Notes: generated by a model not told the origin, from the letters alone. Positions 7,561-15,310 are shown, counted from the first letter of the stretch. The stretch: DNA of 38,317 nucleotides from Oscillibacter sp. ER4 (GCF_000765235.1 NZ_JPJG01000023.1:1-38317); one strand, 5' to 3'. Translations and numbers: made by a program.

Positions 7561-9283
7561 TTCCATTGTCAGAACGCCCTGGAAGGATTACATGGGCGAG
7601 GTGCCGATGCACCTTGAGTATTTCGACGGCTCGATGTTCGAGGCCGTGGAGCAGATCGCTAAGAAATATCCGGTCAACATCGCTTTTACGTTCATGGGAA
7701 AGTCGACGACCTACCGCCAGATGATCCGCGAGATCGAGCAGTGCGCCAAGGCGCTCAAGACCATCGGCGTGCGCGAGGGTGACAAGGTGACCATTGCCAT
7801 GCCGAACTGCCCGCAGGCCATCTATATGTTCTACGCCGTCAACCTCGTCGGCGGCATTGCGAACATGATCCATCCGCTGTCGGCAGAGAAGGAGATCGAG
7901 TTTTACCTCAACGCCTCGGAAAGTGTGGCGGCGGTGACGCTCGACCAGTTCTACAACAAGTTTGAAAAGGTGCGCGAGCGCACGAAGGTCGTGAACATGA
8001 TCATCGCAAGCGTGCGCGACGCGCTGTCCCCGACGATCAAGGCGGGTTATATGCTCACCGAGGGACGCAAGATCGAGAAGATTCCCGAGGACGCGCCGGT
8101 CATCATGTGGAAGGACTTCATGAAGCTCTCCCACTCCTGCTACTATAAGACCTATAAGGTCAAGCGCGAGGGCGCGGACCCCGCTGTGATCCTCTATTCC
8201 GGCGGTACGACCGGCACAACAAAGGGCATCGTGCTGACGAACAAGAATTTCAACGCCCTCGGCCAGCAGGTCATTGCGGCGAACCCGATGTTCCGCCCCG
8301 GCGACCGCATGCTGGCGGCGATGCCACTGTTCCACGGCTTCGGCCTCGGCGTGTGCGTGCACACGATGCTCTCGCAGGGCGGCCGCTGCATCCTGATTCC
8401 GCGCTTCACGGCCAAGAGCTACGCCAAGCAGATCGTGAAGTACAAGTGCAACTTCATCGCCGGCGTGCCGACGCTTTACGAAGCGCTGCTGCGCCTGCCG
8501 AGCATGGACGGGGCGAACCTCAGCTCGCTCAAGGGCGTATTCTCCGGCGGCGACAGCCTGTCGATCGAGCTGAAGAAGAAGTTCGACAAGTTCCTCTATG
8601 ACCATAAGGCGTCCATTCAGGTGCGCGAGGGCTATGGCACGACCGAGACAGTCACGGCCTGCTGCCTGACACCGCCGCACATGTTCAAGGAGGGCTCCAT
8701 CGGCCTGCCGTTCCCGGATACCTACATCAAGATCGTCGAGCCGGACACTGACCGGGAGGTTCCCTACGGGCAGGAGGGCGAGATCCTGCTCGCGGGCCCG
8801 ACCGTGATGAAGGAGTACATGAACAATCCCGAAGAGACGGCGCAGACGCTTCGCACGCACGCCGACGGCCTGACGTGGGTCTACACGGGCGACCTGGGCG
8901 TGATGGATGAACAGGGCTTTATCTACTTCCGCGGCCGTGCCAAGCGCATGATCATTTCGTCCGGCTACAATGTCTATCCCGGCCAGATCGAAAATATCCT
9001 CGACGCGCACGAGTACGTGCAGATGAGCTGCGTGATCGGCGTGCCCGACCCCTACAAGATGCAGAAGGTCAAGGCCTTCGTCAAGCTCGCACAGGGCGTG
9101 CCCGCGACCGAGGAGACCAAGCAGGTGCTTCTGGCCTACTGCCGCAAGAATGTGGCGAAGTACGCCATGCCGTATGACATCGAGTTCAAAGAGGATATGC
9201 CCAAGACTCTGGTTGGTAAGGTGGCGTATCGCCAGCTGGAGGAAGAAGAACTCGCCAAGATCAAGGCGGCGGAGGAGAAGTAA
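7553..9283 (+). CDS. AMP-forming acyl-CoA synthetase (fatty-acid-CoA ligase family)
   Basis: A 576-residue ANL-superfamily enzyme. The P-loop YSGGTTGTTKG is at 215-225. GYGTTET, YTGDLG and the hinge RAKRMIISSGYNVYP follow in normal order, and PKTLVGKV near the C-terminus supplies the adenylation lysine. It should activate a carboxylic acid with ATP and load it onto CoA. Length and motifs resemble medium/long-chain fatty-acyl-CoA ligases, but the chain length cannot be read. The 8-base overlap with the CAT-fold gene suggests the pair forms an acyl-activation and transfer unit. Repeat copy A begins 30 bases after its stop codon. Confidence 0.88.
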   Translation: MSDSIVRTPWKDYMGEVPMHLEYFDGSMFEAVEQIAKKYPVNIAFTFMGKSTTYRQMIREIEQCAKALKTIGVREGDKVTIAMPNCPQAIYMFYAVNLVGGIANMIHPLSAEKEIEFYLNASESVAAVTLDQFYNKFEKVRERTKVVNMIIASVRDALSPTIKAGYMLTEGRKIEKIPEDAPVIMWKDFMKLSHSCYYKTYKVKREGADPAVILYSGGTTGTTKGIVLTNKNFNALGQQVIAANPMFRPGDRMLAAMPLFHGFGLGVCVHTMLSQGGRCILIPRFTAKSYAKQIVKYKCNFIAGVPTLYEALLRLPSMDGANLSSLKGVFSGGDSLSIELKKKFDKFLYDHKASIQVREGYGTTETVTACCLTPPHMFKEGSIGLPFPDTYIKIVEPDTDREVPYGQEGEILLAGPTVMKEYMNNPEETAQTLRTHADGLTWVYTGDLGVMDEQGFIYFRGRAKRMIISSGYNVYPGQIENILDAHEYVQMSCVIGVPDPYKMQKVKAFVKLAQGVPATEETKQVLLAYCRKNVAKYAMPYDIEFKEDMPKTLVGKVAYRQLEEEELAKIKAAEEK

Positions 9284-9313
9284 GTTCTTCTGCGTTGACG
9301 CGGGCAATATGTT

Positions 9314-9869
9314 CCCCTGCACTGTGCAGGGGACGCGGGAAAGGGGGTCATTCTCTCACGTGAGAGAATGACCCCCTTGAACCCCCAAGAGAACGCGAGG
9401 GGAGGACCCCTCGACCCCCAACATTGCCGGCCTGGGGCTTGAAGAGCTGCACGCGCTGCGCAATCGGGTGCGGTGTACATGGCTTCGCCATGAATCCCTG
9501 CGATTCGACACATCCAGCAACCGCGCCTTACTATCGTGAGGCGCGAGTGACGTTAGCTCGACGGCAGACTGCCTGCGGAATGCGGCATTGCTTCGCTCGC
9601 CGCATTGAGGAGTGCCACGGTAGACGGAAATTAAGTTGTACTCCCACAAGATGGGCAGAGCGGCAGCGGATAATAGAAGAAAGTCAAATCGTATTAGCAA
9701 CACTAACCGCGGCTCTGCCGCGCGCAGGCAGTTGCATTCCGAAGGCATAAAGGTTATTCAACCCTGAGACTGCCAATCTAAACCTTTCTCTTGGGGGATT
9801 TAAAGGGGGATATTCTCTTTCGTGAAAGAGAATACCCCCTTTGCCCCGTTCCCCATGCGGCATGGGGAA
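9314..9869. repeat. Palindrome-bounded intergenic repeat, copy A (complete, no cargo)
   Basis: This fills the gap between convergent genes. The left end is a perfect 38-nt palindrome at 9341-9378 (AAGGGGGTCATTCTC...); the right end is a near-perfect palindrome at 9802-9842. Just inside each end are complementary segments (CCCCCAAGAGAA at left, TTTCTCTTGGGGG at right), so the ends form long terminal inverted repeats. Short hairpins lie outside: CCCCTGCA with TGCAGGGG (9314-9332) and TTCCCCATG with CATGGGGAA (9849-9869). Internal hairpins include CATGGC with GCCATG (9478-9492) and a core AATGCGGC with GCCGCATT (9579-9606). The same order and much of the same sequence recur in copies B and C. 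No credible ORF lies inside. It resembles a MITE or a structured RNA. Confidence 0.85.
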
Positions 9870-9870
9870 A

Positions 9871-11049
9871 CTATTTCCTGTCAGCGACAGAAAGAATTTT
9901 ATCCACCGCTGCTTTCGCGCCGCCGCAGCGGAGGAAGCTCTCGCGGATCTTCTGCGCGTTTGCGCGATACGAGGGCGTTTGGAGGACGGTGTCGACCGCG
10001 GTGCGGATGGAGGCGGCGTCGGCTTTTTCGAGCTTGAGGCCCGCGCCAAGTTCGGCGACGCGCGAAGCGACGCCGCCCTGTTCGCTTGTCTGCGGGAAGA
10101 GGACGAGCGGCACGCCGAAATAAAGGCTCTCACTCGCGCTGTTCATGCCGCAGTGGGAGAGGAAGACGTCGGCTTTTTGCAGCACGGCGATCTGGTCGAC
10201 GTGGGGGAGGGCGGTGATGTTGTCGGGAAGTGTGCCGAGGGCGGAACGGTCGATCTGCTCGCCGGTGGAGAGGATGACCTGATAGAGTGAGTCCGCGAAC
10301 GCGGCGATACAGGCGCGGTAGAAGGGGAGGAGGTCGTTGTTGACCGTGCCCATCGAAATGTAGATGAGTACATCGTGGGTCTTTTCGATATTTTCAGTCG
10401 CGGGGCGGATGGACGGGCCGACGAAGGCGTACTTGTCTGAGAACGTGTCGGCGCAGGGCTGGAACTCGGGCGAGGTGTAGACGATGGTGTCAGTCTGATC
10501 GTCGTTCTGGATGATGTCGAGAATATTCTTGATGGGATAGCCGCGGTCACGCAGGCGCTGGAGATCGTGGTTGATCTTCGGCATGGCGAGCATCATTTTG
10601 AGCATCTGGCCGCCGCTCTGCTTCATGACTTTGGCCGAATAGCGGTTGAAGGCAAAGGTCGTGGTCGAGGAGATGAACGGGATGCCGAGCTTTTTGGCGA
10701 CGGCCTTGCCCCAGACAGCCATCGAGTCGGCGACGATACAGTCGGGCGCGTAAGCGCGCATGTCGGCGCAGACCATTTCGTCGAGGGCGAGGGTGGTCTC
10801 GACCAGAATGTGCGTCGAAAAGGCGATGTCCTTGCCGACGCGCACGCCGTCGGCGGGCGTGAGGTGCTGTTCGCAGTCATACGGGTCGCAGGCGACGAAT
10901 TGCGCGCCTGCGGCTTCGATGAGCGTGCGCATGGGTTCGTAGGAGTAGTAGCGGACCTCGTGACCGCGCGCGGCGAGCTCGCGCACGACGCCGAGCGTCG
11001 GGTTGGTGTGGCCGTAGGCCGGGATGCAGAAAAAGGCGATCTTGCTCAT
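9871..11049 (-). CDS. MGT-type (UDP-sugar) glycosyltransferase, GT1 family
   Basis: A 392-residue GT-B-fold enzyme like macrolide glycosyltransferases. The N-terminus, AFFCIPAYGHTNPTLG, is the acceptor-domain signature. The C-terminal half carries the nucleotide-sugar region, including FLSHCGMNSASESLYFGVPL and a P-Q-T-S-E-Q segment that matches the family DQ motif position. It would transfer a sugar from a nucleotide donor to a small hydrophobic acceptor, for example a lipid, sterol-like molecule or drug; substrate unknown. It overlaps the regulator gene upstream by an ATGA junction, so the two are cotranscribed. The stop codon lies 2 bases from the outer hairpin of repeat A, which could act as a transcript end. 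Confidence 0.88.
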   Translation of the reverse strand: MSKIAFFCIPAYGHTNPTLGVVRELAARGHEVRYYSYEPMRTLIEAAGAQFVACDPYDCEQHLTPADGVRVGKDIAFSTHILVETTLALDEMVCADMRAYAPDCIVADSMAVWGKAVAKKLGIPFISSTTTFAFNRYSAKVMKQSGGQMLKMMLAMPKINHDLQRLRDRGYPIKNILDIIQNDDQTDTIVYTSPEFQPCADTFSDKYAFVGPSIRPATENIEKTHDVLIYISMGTVNNDLLPFYRACIAAFADSLYQVILSTGEQIDRSALGTLPDNITALPHVDQIAVLQKADVFLSHCGMNSASESLYFGVPLVLFPQTSEQGGVASRVAELGAGLKLEKADAASIRTAVDTVLQTPSYRANAQKIRESFLRCGGAKAAVDKILSVADRK

Positions 11050-11270
11050 TTGCTGTCGCCCCCGTTGTCCATTTCGGAAAAGATGCGCAGCATATATTCC
11101 CGCTGCATGGCCTTGGGCAGGATGGCGATGCCGCGCTCGTCGTCGCCGAGGACGAGCAGCTCGTCGCCGGGGTGAAAGCCGAAAATGTCGCGCGCTTCCT
11201 TGGGGATGACAAACTGGCCCTTTTCGCCGATCTTGACCATCCAGGCGTGCTTGCCCTGAGGTACTTCCAT
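11046..11270 (-). CDS. SpoVT/AbrB-type DNA-binding regulator
   Basis: A 74-residue protein with one swapped-hairpin SpoVT-AbrB domain. The segment MVKIGEKGQFVIPKEARDIF is the typical DNA-binding beta-hairpin, followed by PGDELLVLGDDERGIAILP. Such proteins bind DNA as dimers or tetramers and are often transition-state regulators or autoregulators. The ribosome site AGGAGG (plus 11279-11284) fits the start at 11270. It is first in a two-gene operon with the glycosyltransferase. Its promoter contains a perfect 12-bp inverted repeat, so autoregulation is likely (inference). Confidence 0.88.
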   Translation of the reverse strand: MEVPQGKHAWMVKIGEKGQFVIPKEARDIFGFHPGDELLVLGDDERGIAILPKAMQREYMLRIFSEMDNGGDSK

Positions 11271-11286
11271 AAAATCAGCCTCCTAA

Positions 11287-11334
11287 AGTATGATTAGTTA
11301 TACTAATCATACTACAAAGCGTAAAAAAGTCAAG
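11287..11334 (-). promoter_or_regulatory. Promoter with overlapping palindromic operator for the regulator-glycosyltransferase operon
   Basis: On the minus strand, TTGACT (plus 11329-11334) and TATGAT (plus 11306-11311) are 16 bases apart. A perfect inverted repeat with 12-bp arms, AGTATGATTAGT (11287-11298) and ACTAATCATACT (11302-11313), covers the -10 element and start point. Binding there would block transcription. The regulator encoded immediately downstream is the obvious candidate. Confidence 0.75.
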
Positions 11335-11354
11335 CCAGCAGGCCTGACTTTTTT
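11323..11354 (-). terminator. Terminator of recG
   Basis: A long stem, AAAAAAGTCAAGCC with GGCCTGACTTTTTT (one mismatch), has an AGCA loop. It lies directly after the recG stop codon and is followed by a T-tract on the minus strand. The -35 element of the next operon lies inside it. Confidence 0.75.
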
Positions 11355-11357
11355 ATT

Positions 11358-13406
11358 TCAATTCATGGCATCGGCGTTGAGCTCGAAGAGAAGCTCGACG
11401 CGGGCTTTGAGCAGCGGATGATTTTTGAGCGCGGGGTCGGCGGCGAGGAGCTGCTCGGCGGCGGACTGCGTCTCGTGCAGAAGGGATAAGTCGCACGAGA
11501 GATCGGCGACGCGCAGCGACGGCAGGCCGTGCTGGCGGGAGCCGAAAAAGTCGCCCGGGCCGCGGAGCTTCAAGTCCTCTTCCGCGATGGCGAAGCCGTC
11601 GCTCGTGGAGGACATGACTTTGAGACGCTGCTTGTTTTCCTCACCCTTGTTGTCGGAGACAAGGACGCAGTAGGACTTGTGCTGGCCGCGGCCAACGCGG
11701 CCGCGCAGCTGGTGGAGCTGGGAGAGGCCGAAGCACTCGGCGTTTTCAATCAGCATGAGCGCGGCGTTCGGCACGTCGACGCCGACCTCGATGACGGTGG
11801 TGGAGACGAGCACGTCGATCTCATGCGCGGCGAAAGCGCGCATGACGGCGTCCTTTTCCTTAGGTTTCATCTTGCCGTGGATGGGGGCGATGCGAAGGTC
11901 GGGGAAGACCTCTTTTTGCAGCATTTCTGCGTGGGCGGTGACGGCCTTGCGCTCATCGGGGAGCTCGTCGTTTTCCGAGACCATGGGGCAGACGATATAG
12001 GCCTGACGGCCTTCGGCGACGAGCTTGCGCAAGAAAGCGTAGATACGCTCGTGATAGCTCGACGGGACGGCAAAGGTGTCGATCTTCTGCCGTCCGGGGG
12101 GAAGTTCGTTTAAGATGGAGACGTCGAGATCGCCGTAGATCATCAGCGCGAGCGTGCGCGGGATGGGCGTGGCGGACATGACGAGAAGGTGCGGGTCATC
12201 GCCCTTGGCGGACAGCGCGGCGCGCTGGTCGACGCCGAAGCGGTGCTGCTCGTCGGTGACGACGAGCCCGAGGTTTTGGTACTGCACGTCAGGCGAGAGC
12301 AGGGCATGCGTGCCGATGACGAGGGAGAGCTCGCCGGACCGGAGACGTTCGTTCAGCGCGCGGCGCTCCTTGGCCTTGGTCGAGGCGGTGAGCAGTGCGC
12401 AGGGGATGCCGAGTGGCTCCAAAAGCGGGGCGAGTGAGCGGTAGTGCTGCTCGGCAAGGATTTCTGTCGGGGCCATGAGGGCGCATTGGAGACCATTTTT
12501 TGCGGCCATGTAGATGGCGGCGGCGGCGACCATCGTTTTGCCCGAGCCGACGTCGCCCTGCACGAGGCGGTTCATCGGGCGCTGACCTGTCAGGTCGCGC
12601 GCGATATCGCCGATGGCGCGGCGCTGTGCGCCGGTGAGGGAAAAGGGGAGAGAGGTGAAAAAGGGCGAAAGGTCGACTTTTTTGCACTGTTTTCCCGCGA
12701 CGAACGTGCGGCGCTCGCGCAGGAGCTTGAGGCCGAGCGCGAGCAGGAAAAGCTCTTCGAACGCAAGGCGGCGGCGCGCGGCGGAGAGAGCTTCATCGTC
12801 CGTGGGGAAGTGGATATTTTCGTAGGCAAAGCGGGTGTGGCAGAGCTGGTAGACGAGGCGGACGTTCTCAGGAAGGATGTCAGGAAGTTCGTCGACGCAG
12901 GCGGCAAGGCCCTGTTCGACGGCCTTATAGAGCATCGACTGGCTGATGCCCGCGGTGAGCGGGTAAATGGGCATGATGCGGCCCGTGATCTGATATGTGC
13001 CCTCGCGCTCAAAGAGGGGATTGGTCATCTGCGGGCGGCTCGGCGTACCCTCGGCACGGCCGAAGAAGACGTAGGCGTCGCCGGTGTGAAAGGTGTTTTT
13101 GAGGTAGGATTGGTTGAAATAGGTGAGCTCAAGTGCGCCGGTTTCATCGACGGCGCGGAGCTTGATAAGGTCGAGCCCCTTGCGAATGCGCGAGAGCTTG
13201 GGCTCACCCGCGATGACGGCGCAGACACAGGCATTCTCGCCGGGGATGAGGTCGGCGATCTTCTTGTACGCGCGGCGGTCGTCGTAGGCGCGGGGAAAGT
13301 AGGAAAGGAGGGAGCGCAGGTCGGTGATGCCGAGTTTGGCGAGCGACTTGGCGCGCGCTTCGCCCACGCCCTTGATATAGCGGATATCGGTGTTGAGCGT
13401 CGCCAT
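11358..13406 (-). CDS. recG: ATP-dependent DNA helicase RecG
   Basis: A 682-residue protein of standard RecG length. The N-terminal wedge/OB region (about 1-240) begins with a helix-hairpin-like segment (YIKGVGEARAKSLAKLGI). The helicase core has Walker A GDVGSGKT at 284-291, APTEILAEQH, the DEQH box at 385-388, MSATPIPRT, and a C-terminal LRGRVGRG. RecG remodels stalled replication forks and branch-migrates Holliday junctions. AGGAGG precedes the start. A possible promoter is TTTTCA and TATAAT, 17 apart, on the minus strand (-10 at plus 13443-13448). It is a housekeeping gene with no sign of damage. Confidence 0.96.
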   Translation of the reverse strand: MATLNTDIRYIKGVGEARAKSLAKLGITDLRSLLSYFPRAYDDRRAYKKIADLIPGENACVCAVIAGEPKLSRIRKGLDLIKLRAVDETGALELTYFNQSYLKNTFHTGDAYVFFGRAEGTPSRPQMTNPLFEREGTYQITGRIMPIYPLTAGISQSMLYKAVEQGLAACVDELPDILPENVRLVYQLCHTRFAYENIHFPTDDEALSAARRRLAFEELFLLALGLKLLRERRTFVAGKQCKKVDLSPFFTSLPFSLTGAQRRAIGDIARDLTGQRPMNRLVQGDVGSGKTMVAAAAIYMAAKNGLQCALMAPTEILAEQHYRSLAPLLEPLGIPCALLTASTKAKERRALNERLRSGELSLVIGTHALLSPDVQYQNLGLVVTDEQHRFGVDQRAALSAKGDDPHLLVMSATPIPRTLALMIYGDLDVSILNELPPGRQKIDTFAVPSSYHERIYAFLRKLVAEGRQAYIVCPMVSENDELPDERKAVTAHAEMLQKEVFPDLRIAPIHGKMKPKEKDAVMRAFAAHEIDVLVSTTVIEVGVDVPNAALMLIENAECFGLSQLHQLRGRVGRGQHKSYCVLVSDNKGEENKQRLKVMSSTSDGFAIAEEDLKLRGPGDFFGSRQHGLPSLRVADLSCDLSLLHETQSAAEQLLAADPALKNHPLLKARVELLFELNADAMN

Positions 13407-13504
13407 GCGGTGGACCTCCTATACAAATGCGGTGTCTGTCTATTATAATCAACTTGGATGGAAATGAAAAGACCCTTTGCAAGGATGAAGAAAGGAGTAT
13501 TGTC

Positions 13505-14119
13505 ATGCAGAAGAAACATTCCGGAAAGATGGGCGCGATCGCGCTGCCGGTCGCGCTGATCGCCGCGGCGGTCGGAGTCCTCTTATGGATGCTGACCGGT
13601 GCGCAGGGATACCGCGCGGCGGACTGGACAGACACAGACGGGCAGCGCTACTACCGCAACCTGGTGACGCATCAAGCCTTTGCGGCGGACGTTGACTGGG
13701 ACGGGAGCGACGGCGCGGTGATCGTTATTCCCGATGAAGTGCACGGCTACAAGGTGACGGCGCTCGGCGGGTATATCGGCCGCGGTGTGCCGACGGCGTT
13801 TGCGTTGAACGCGCCGGAGATATGGAATACCCAGGTCGTCTTCGGTGACGAGAAAGTTGCGGCGGACGCGGAAAAGGACTATCCGAACGCGAAGATCGTC
13901 GACTGCACGGTGACACTGCGGCTTGGGAGGAACGTGAAAGCGCTGAACGGGGTCAGCTGCTTCGGCTGGCAGGGCTATGACGAAAACGGAGCCGAGACAG
14001 TGTGGCGTCTGCGCTGGAACGTCGAATGCGACGAGGGGAATGAGACGTTTTACGCCGAGGGCGGGCGGCTGTATCGCTGCGCGGATGGGGCGGCTGTGGA
14101 AGCGTTCCGCTGCGCGTGA
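13505..14119 (+). CDS. Membrane-anchored protein of unknown function with a BspA-like repeat unit
   Basis: A 204-residue protein with a basic N-terminus and a single membrane segment at about 11-32, placing the rest outside the membrane. Residues around IVIPDEVHGYKVTALGG resemble one unit of the BspA-type leucine-rich repeat (VIPDEIxGYxVTxIG), but no array follows. Three or four Cys are scattered in the second half. I do not recognise the whole protein. The start at 13505 was chosen for AAAGGAG 7 bases upstream; the frame opens earlier, at 13427, inside the likely promoter region (TATAAT at 13444-13449). A small GC hairpin with TTTT follows its stop codon. Confidence 0.6.
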   Translation: MQKKHSGKMGAIALPVALIAAAVGVLLWMLTGAQGYRAADWTDTDGQRYYRNLVTHQAFAADVDWDGSDGAVIVIPDEVHGYKVTALGGYIGRGVPTAFALNAPEIWNTQVVFGDEKVAADAEKDYPNAKIVDCTVTLRLGRNVKALNGVSCFGWQGYDENGAETVWRLRWNVECDEGNETFYAEGGRLYRCADGAAVEAFRCA

Positions 14120-14120
14120 T

Positions 14121-14142
14121 GCAGCGCGGCAGCGCTGCTTTT
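14121..14142 (+). terminator. Probable terminator of the gene at 13505-14119
   Basis: GCAGCGC (14121-14127) pairs with GCGCTGC (14132-14138) around a 4-base loop and is followed by TTTT. It is short but immediately downstream of the stop codon. Confidence 0.5.
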
Positions 14143-14437
14143 GGCCCTGCACGGTGCAGGGACGTGGGAAAGGGGGCCATTCTCTCACGTGAGAGAATGG
14201 CCCCCTTGAACCCCCAAGAGAACGCGAGGGGAGGGCCCCTCGACCCCCGACATTGCCGGTCTGGGGCTTGAAGAGCTGCTCAGCCTGCGGAATCAGGCGC
14301 GGTGTACATGGCTTCGCCATGAAGCTTCTGCGATTCGTTACTGGTTGCAACCGCGCCTTACTATCGTGAGGCGCGAGTGACGGTGGACCGGCGGCAGACT
14401 GCCTGCGGGCGCGGCATTGCTGCGCTCACCGCGCTGT

Positions 14438-14632
14438 TTAGTCTTCTGCTGGGTGGGAGCTGCTGATGGGTTCGTCGGGGATGATGTCGTGGGAAATGAC
14501 TTGGTCTTCTGCGTCCAACAGGGCTTTTTTCAGGCCTTCGCGGGCGAGAATGCCCTTTCCCTCGTCGTAGAGGTCGATGGCTTCGCTCATACTGCGAACC
14601 AGGGAGCAATAAAGGTTTTTGTAGGTCAGCAT
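14438..14632 (-). CDS. Small protein of unknown function, cargo of repeat B
   Basis: A 64-residue protein with a helical-looking N-terminal two-thirds (MLTYKNLYCSLVRSMSEAID and onward) and an acidic, Pro/Ser-rich tail. There is no membrane segment and I do not recognise a family. The ATG at 14632 was chosen over one at 14638 because AAAGGAGG lies 8 bases upstream of it. Its stop codon directly abuts the left half of repeat B. It is transcribed divergently from the XRE-type regulator, with shared operator-like sites between them. A toxin-antitoxin or immunity-type pairing is possible but not shown. Confidence 0.6.
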   Translation of the reverse strand: MLTYKNLYCSLVRSMSEAIDLYDEGKGILAREGLKKALLDAEDQVISHDIIPDEPISSSHPAED

Positions 14633-14653
14633 AATCATATCCTCCTTTGAAAT

Positions 14654-14713
14654 ACTATATAAATAGTAACTATAAATAAGCGAATAGTCAAGACGTTACT
14701 ATCACCATAGTAT
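14654..14713. promoter_or_regulatory. Divergent promoter region with three ACTAT/ATAGT inverted-repeat sites
   Basis: Three inverted pairs of ACTAT and ATAGT occur: 14654-14667 (4-base gap), 14669-14688 (10-base gap) and 14698-14711 (4-base gap). The first and third are both 14 nt and lie 44 bp apart. A larger repeat, ATAGTAAC (14663-14670) with GTTACTAT (14695-14702), joins them. A minus-strand promoter, TTGACT (plus 14686-14691) and TACTAT (plus 14663-14668) 17 apart, overlaps two sites. A weaker plus-strand pair is TAGTCA and TAGTAT (14685-14713). The layout resembles phage or plasmid repressor operators. Confidence 0.6.
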
Positions 14714-14731
14714 ACCGTTGAGGTGAAAAAT

Positions 14732-14971
14732 ATGGCTGACAGCGGTATCATCACAATGGAAGAGTATGGAAACGTGCGGCTCAAGTTAAAGGAGCGCATG
14801 GACAGTGACGGCATCAACCGCAACACGCTGGCAAGAAGGATCGGTGTGCGCTTTGAGGTCGTCGACAAGTGGTATCGCGGTGACGTTGAAAAACTTGACC
14901 TTGACATTCTGGCCCGCATCTGCTGCGTGCTGCACTGCACCGTCGGCGATCTGCTGGAATATCACCGCTGA
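14732..14971 (+). CDS. XRE/Cro-CI-type helix-turn-helix regulator, cargo of repeat B
   Basis: A 79-residue single-domain DNA-binding protein. Residues about 13-75 contain the five-helix Cro/CI fold: NVRLKLKERMDSDGINRNTL leads into ARRIGVRFEVVDKWYRG (helices 2-3), then LDLDILARICCVLHCTVGDLL. This compact form is typical of YozG/Cro-like repressors. The ATG at 14732 follows GAGGTG by 6 bases; GTG at 14723 is an alternative start. Its stop codon is at the edge of the right half of repeat B. It probably represses itself and the divergent small gene through the ACTAT/ATAGT sites (inference). Confidence 0.85.
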   Translation: MADSGIITMEEYGNVRLKLKERMDSDGINRNTLARRIGVRFEVVDKWYRGDVEKLDLDILARICCVLHCTVGDLLEYHR

Positions 14972-15310
14972 CATAACCGCGGCGAGCGCAGCAATGCCGC
15001 CTTGGCAGGCAGTAGCAAGATCGTACAAATCCAAAGTAGACGGAAATTAGGCTGCACCTCCACGAGATCAGCAGAGCGGCAGCGGATAATAGGAGAGAGT
15101 CAAGTCGTATAGCAACACCAAACGCGGCGAAGCCGCGCGCAGGCATTTGCATTCTGGAGGCATAAAGGCTGTTCGAGCCTCAGACTGCCAATCGAAACCT
15201 TTCTCTTGGGGGATTGAAAGGGGGCTATTCTCTTTCGTGAAAGAGAATAGCCCCCTTTTCCCGTGCAGCGCCGCTGGCGCTGCTTCCGCATGCCCTTTAG
15301 GGCGCAAAAA

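Larger units (their letters stand above)
14145..15283. mobile_element. Palindrome-bounded repeat, copy B, carrying a two-gene cargo
   Basis: This is the same element as copies A and C but split in the middle. The left half (14145-14437) has an outer hairpin CCCTGCAC with GTGCAGGG (14145-14161), a perfect 38-nt terminal palindrome (14170-14207), the CATGGC/GCCATG hairpin and a core hairpin GCGCGG with CCGCGC (14409-14434). The right half (14972-15283) has the shared GTAGACGGAAATTA segment, the terminal palindrome with perfect 20-bp arms (15217-15258) and an outer hairpin GCAGCGCC with GGCGCTGC (15265-15283). Between them lie exactly two genes, 14438-14971. The cargo is bracketed by inverted copies of the core (14398-14433 and 14978-15013). 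No transposase is encoded, so movement would need help in trans (inference). Confidence 0.8.
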
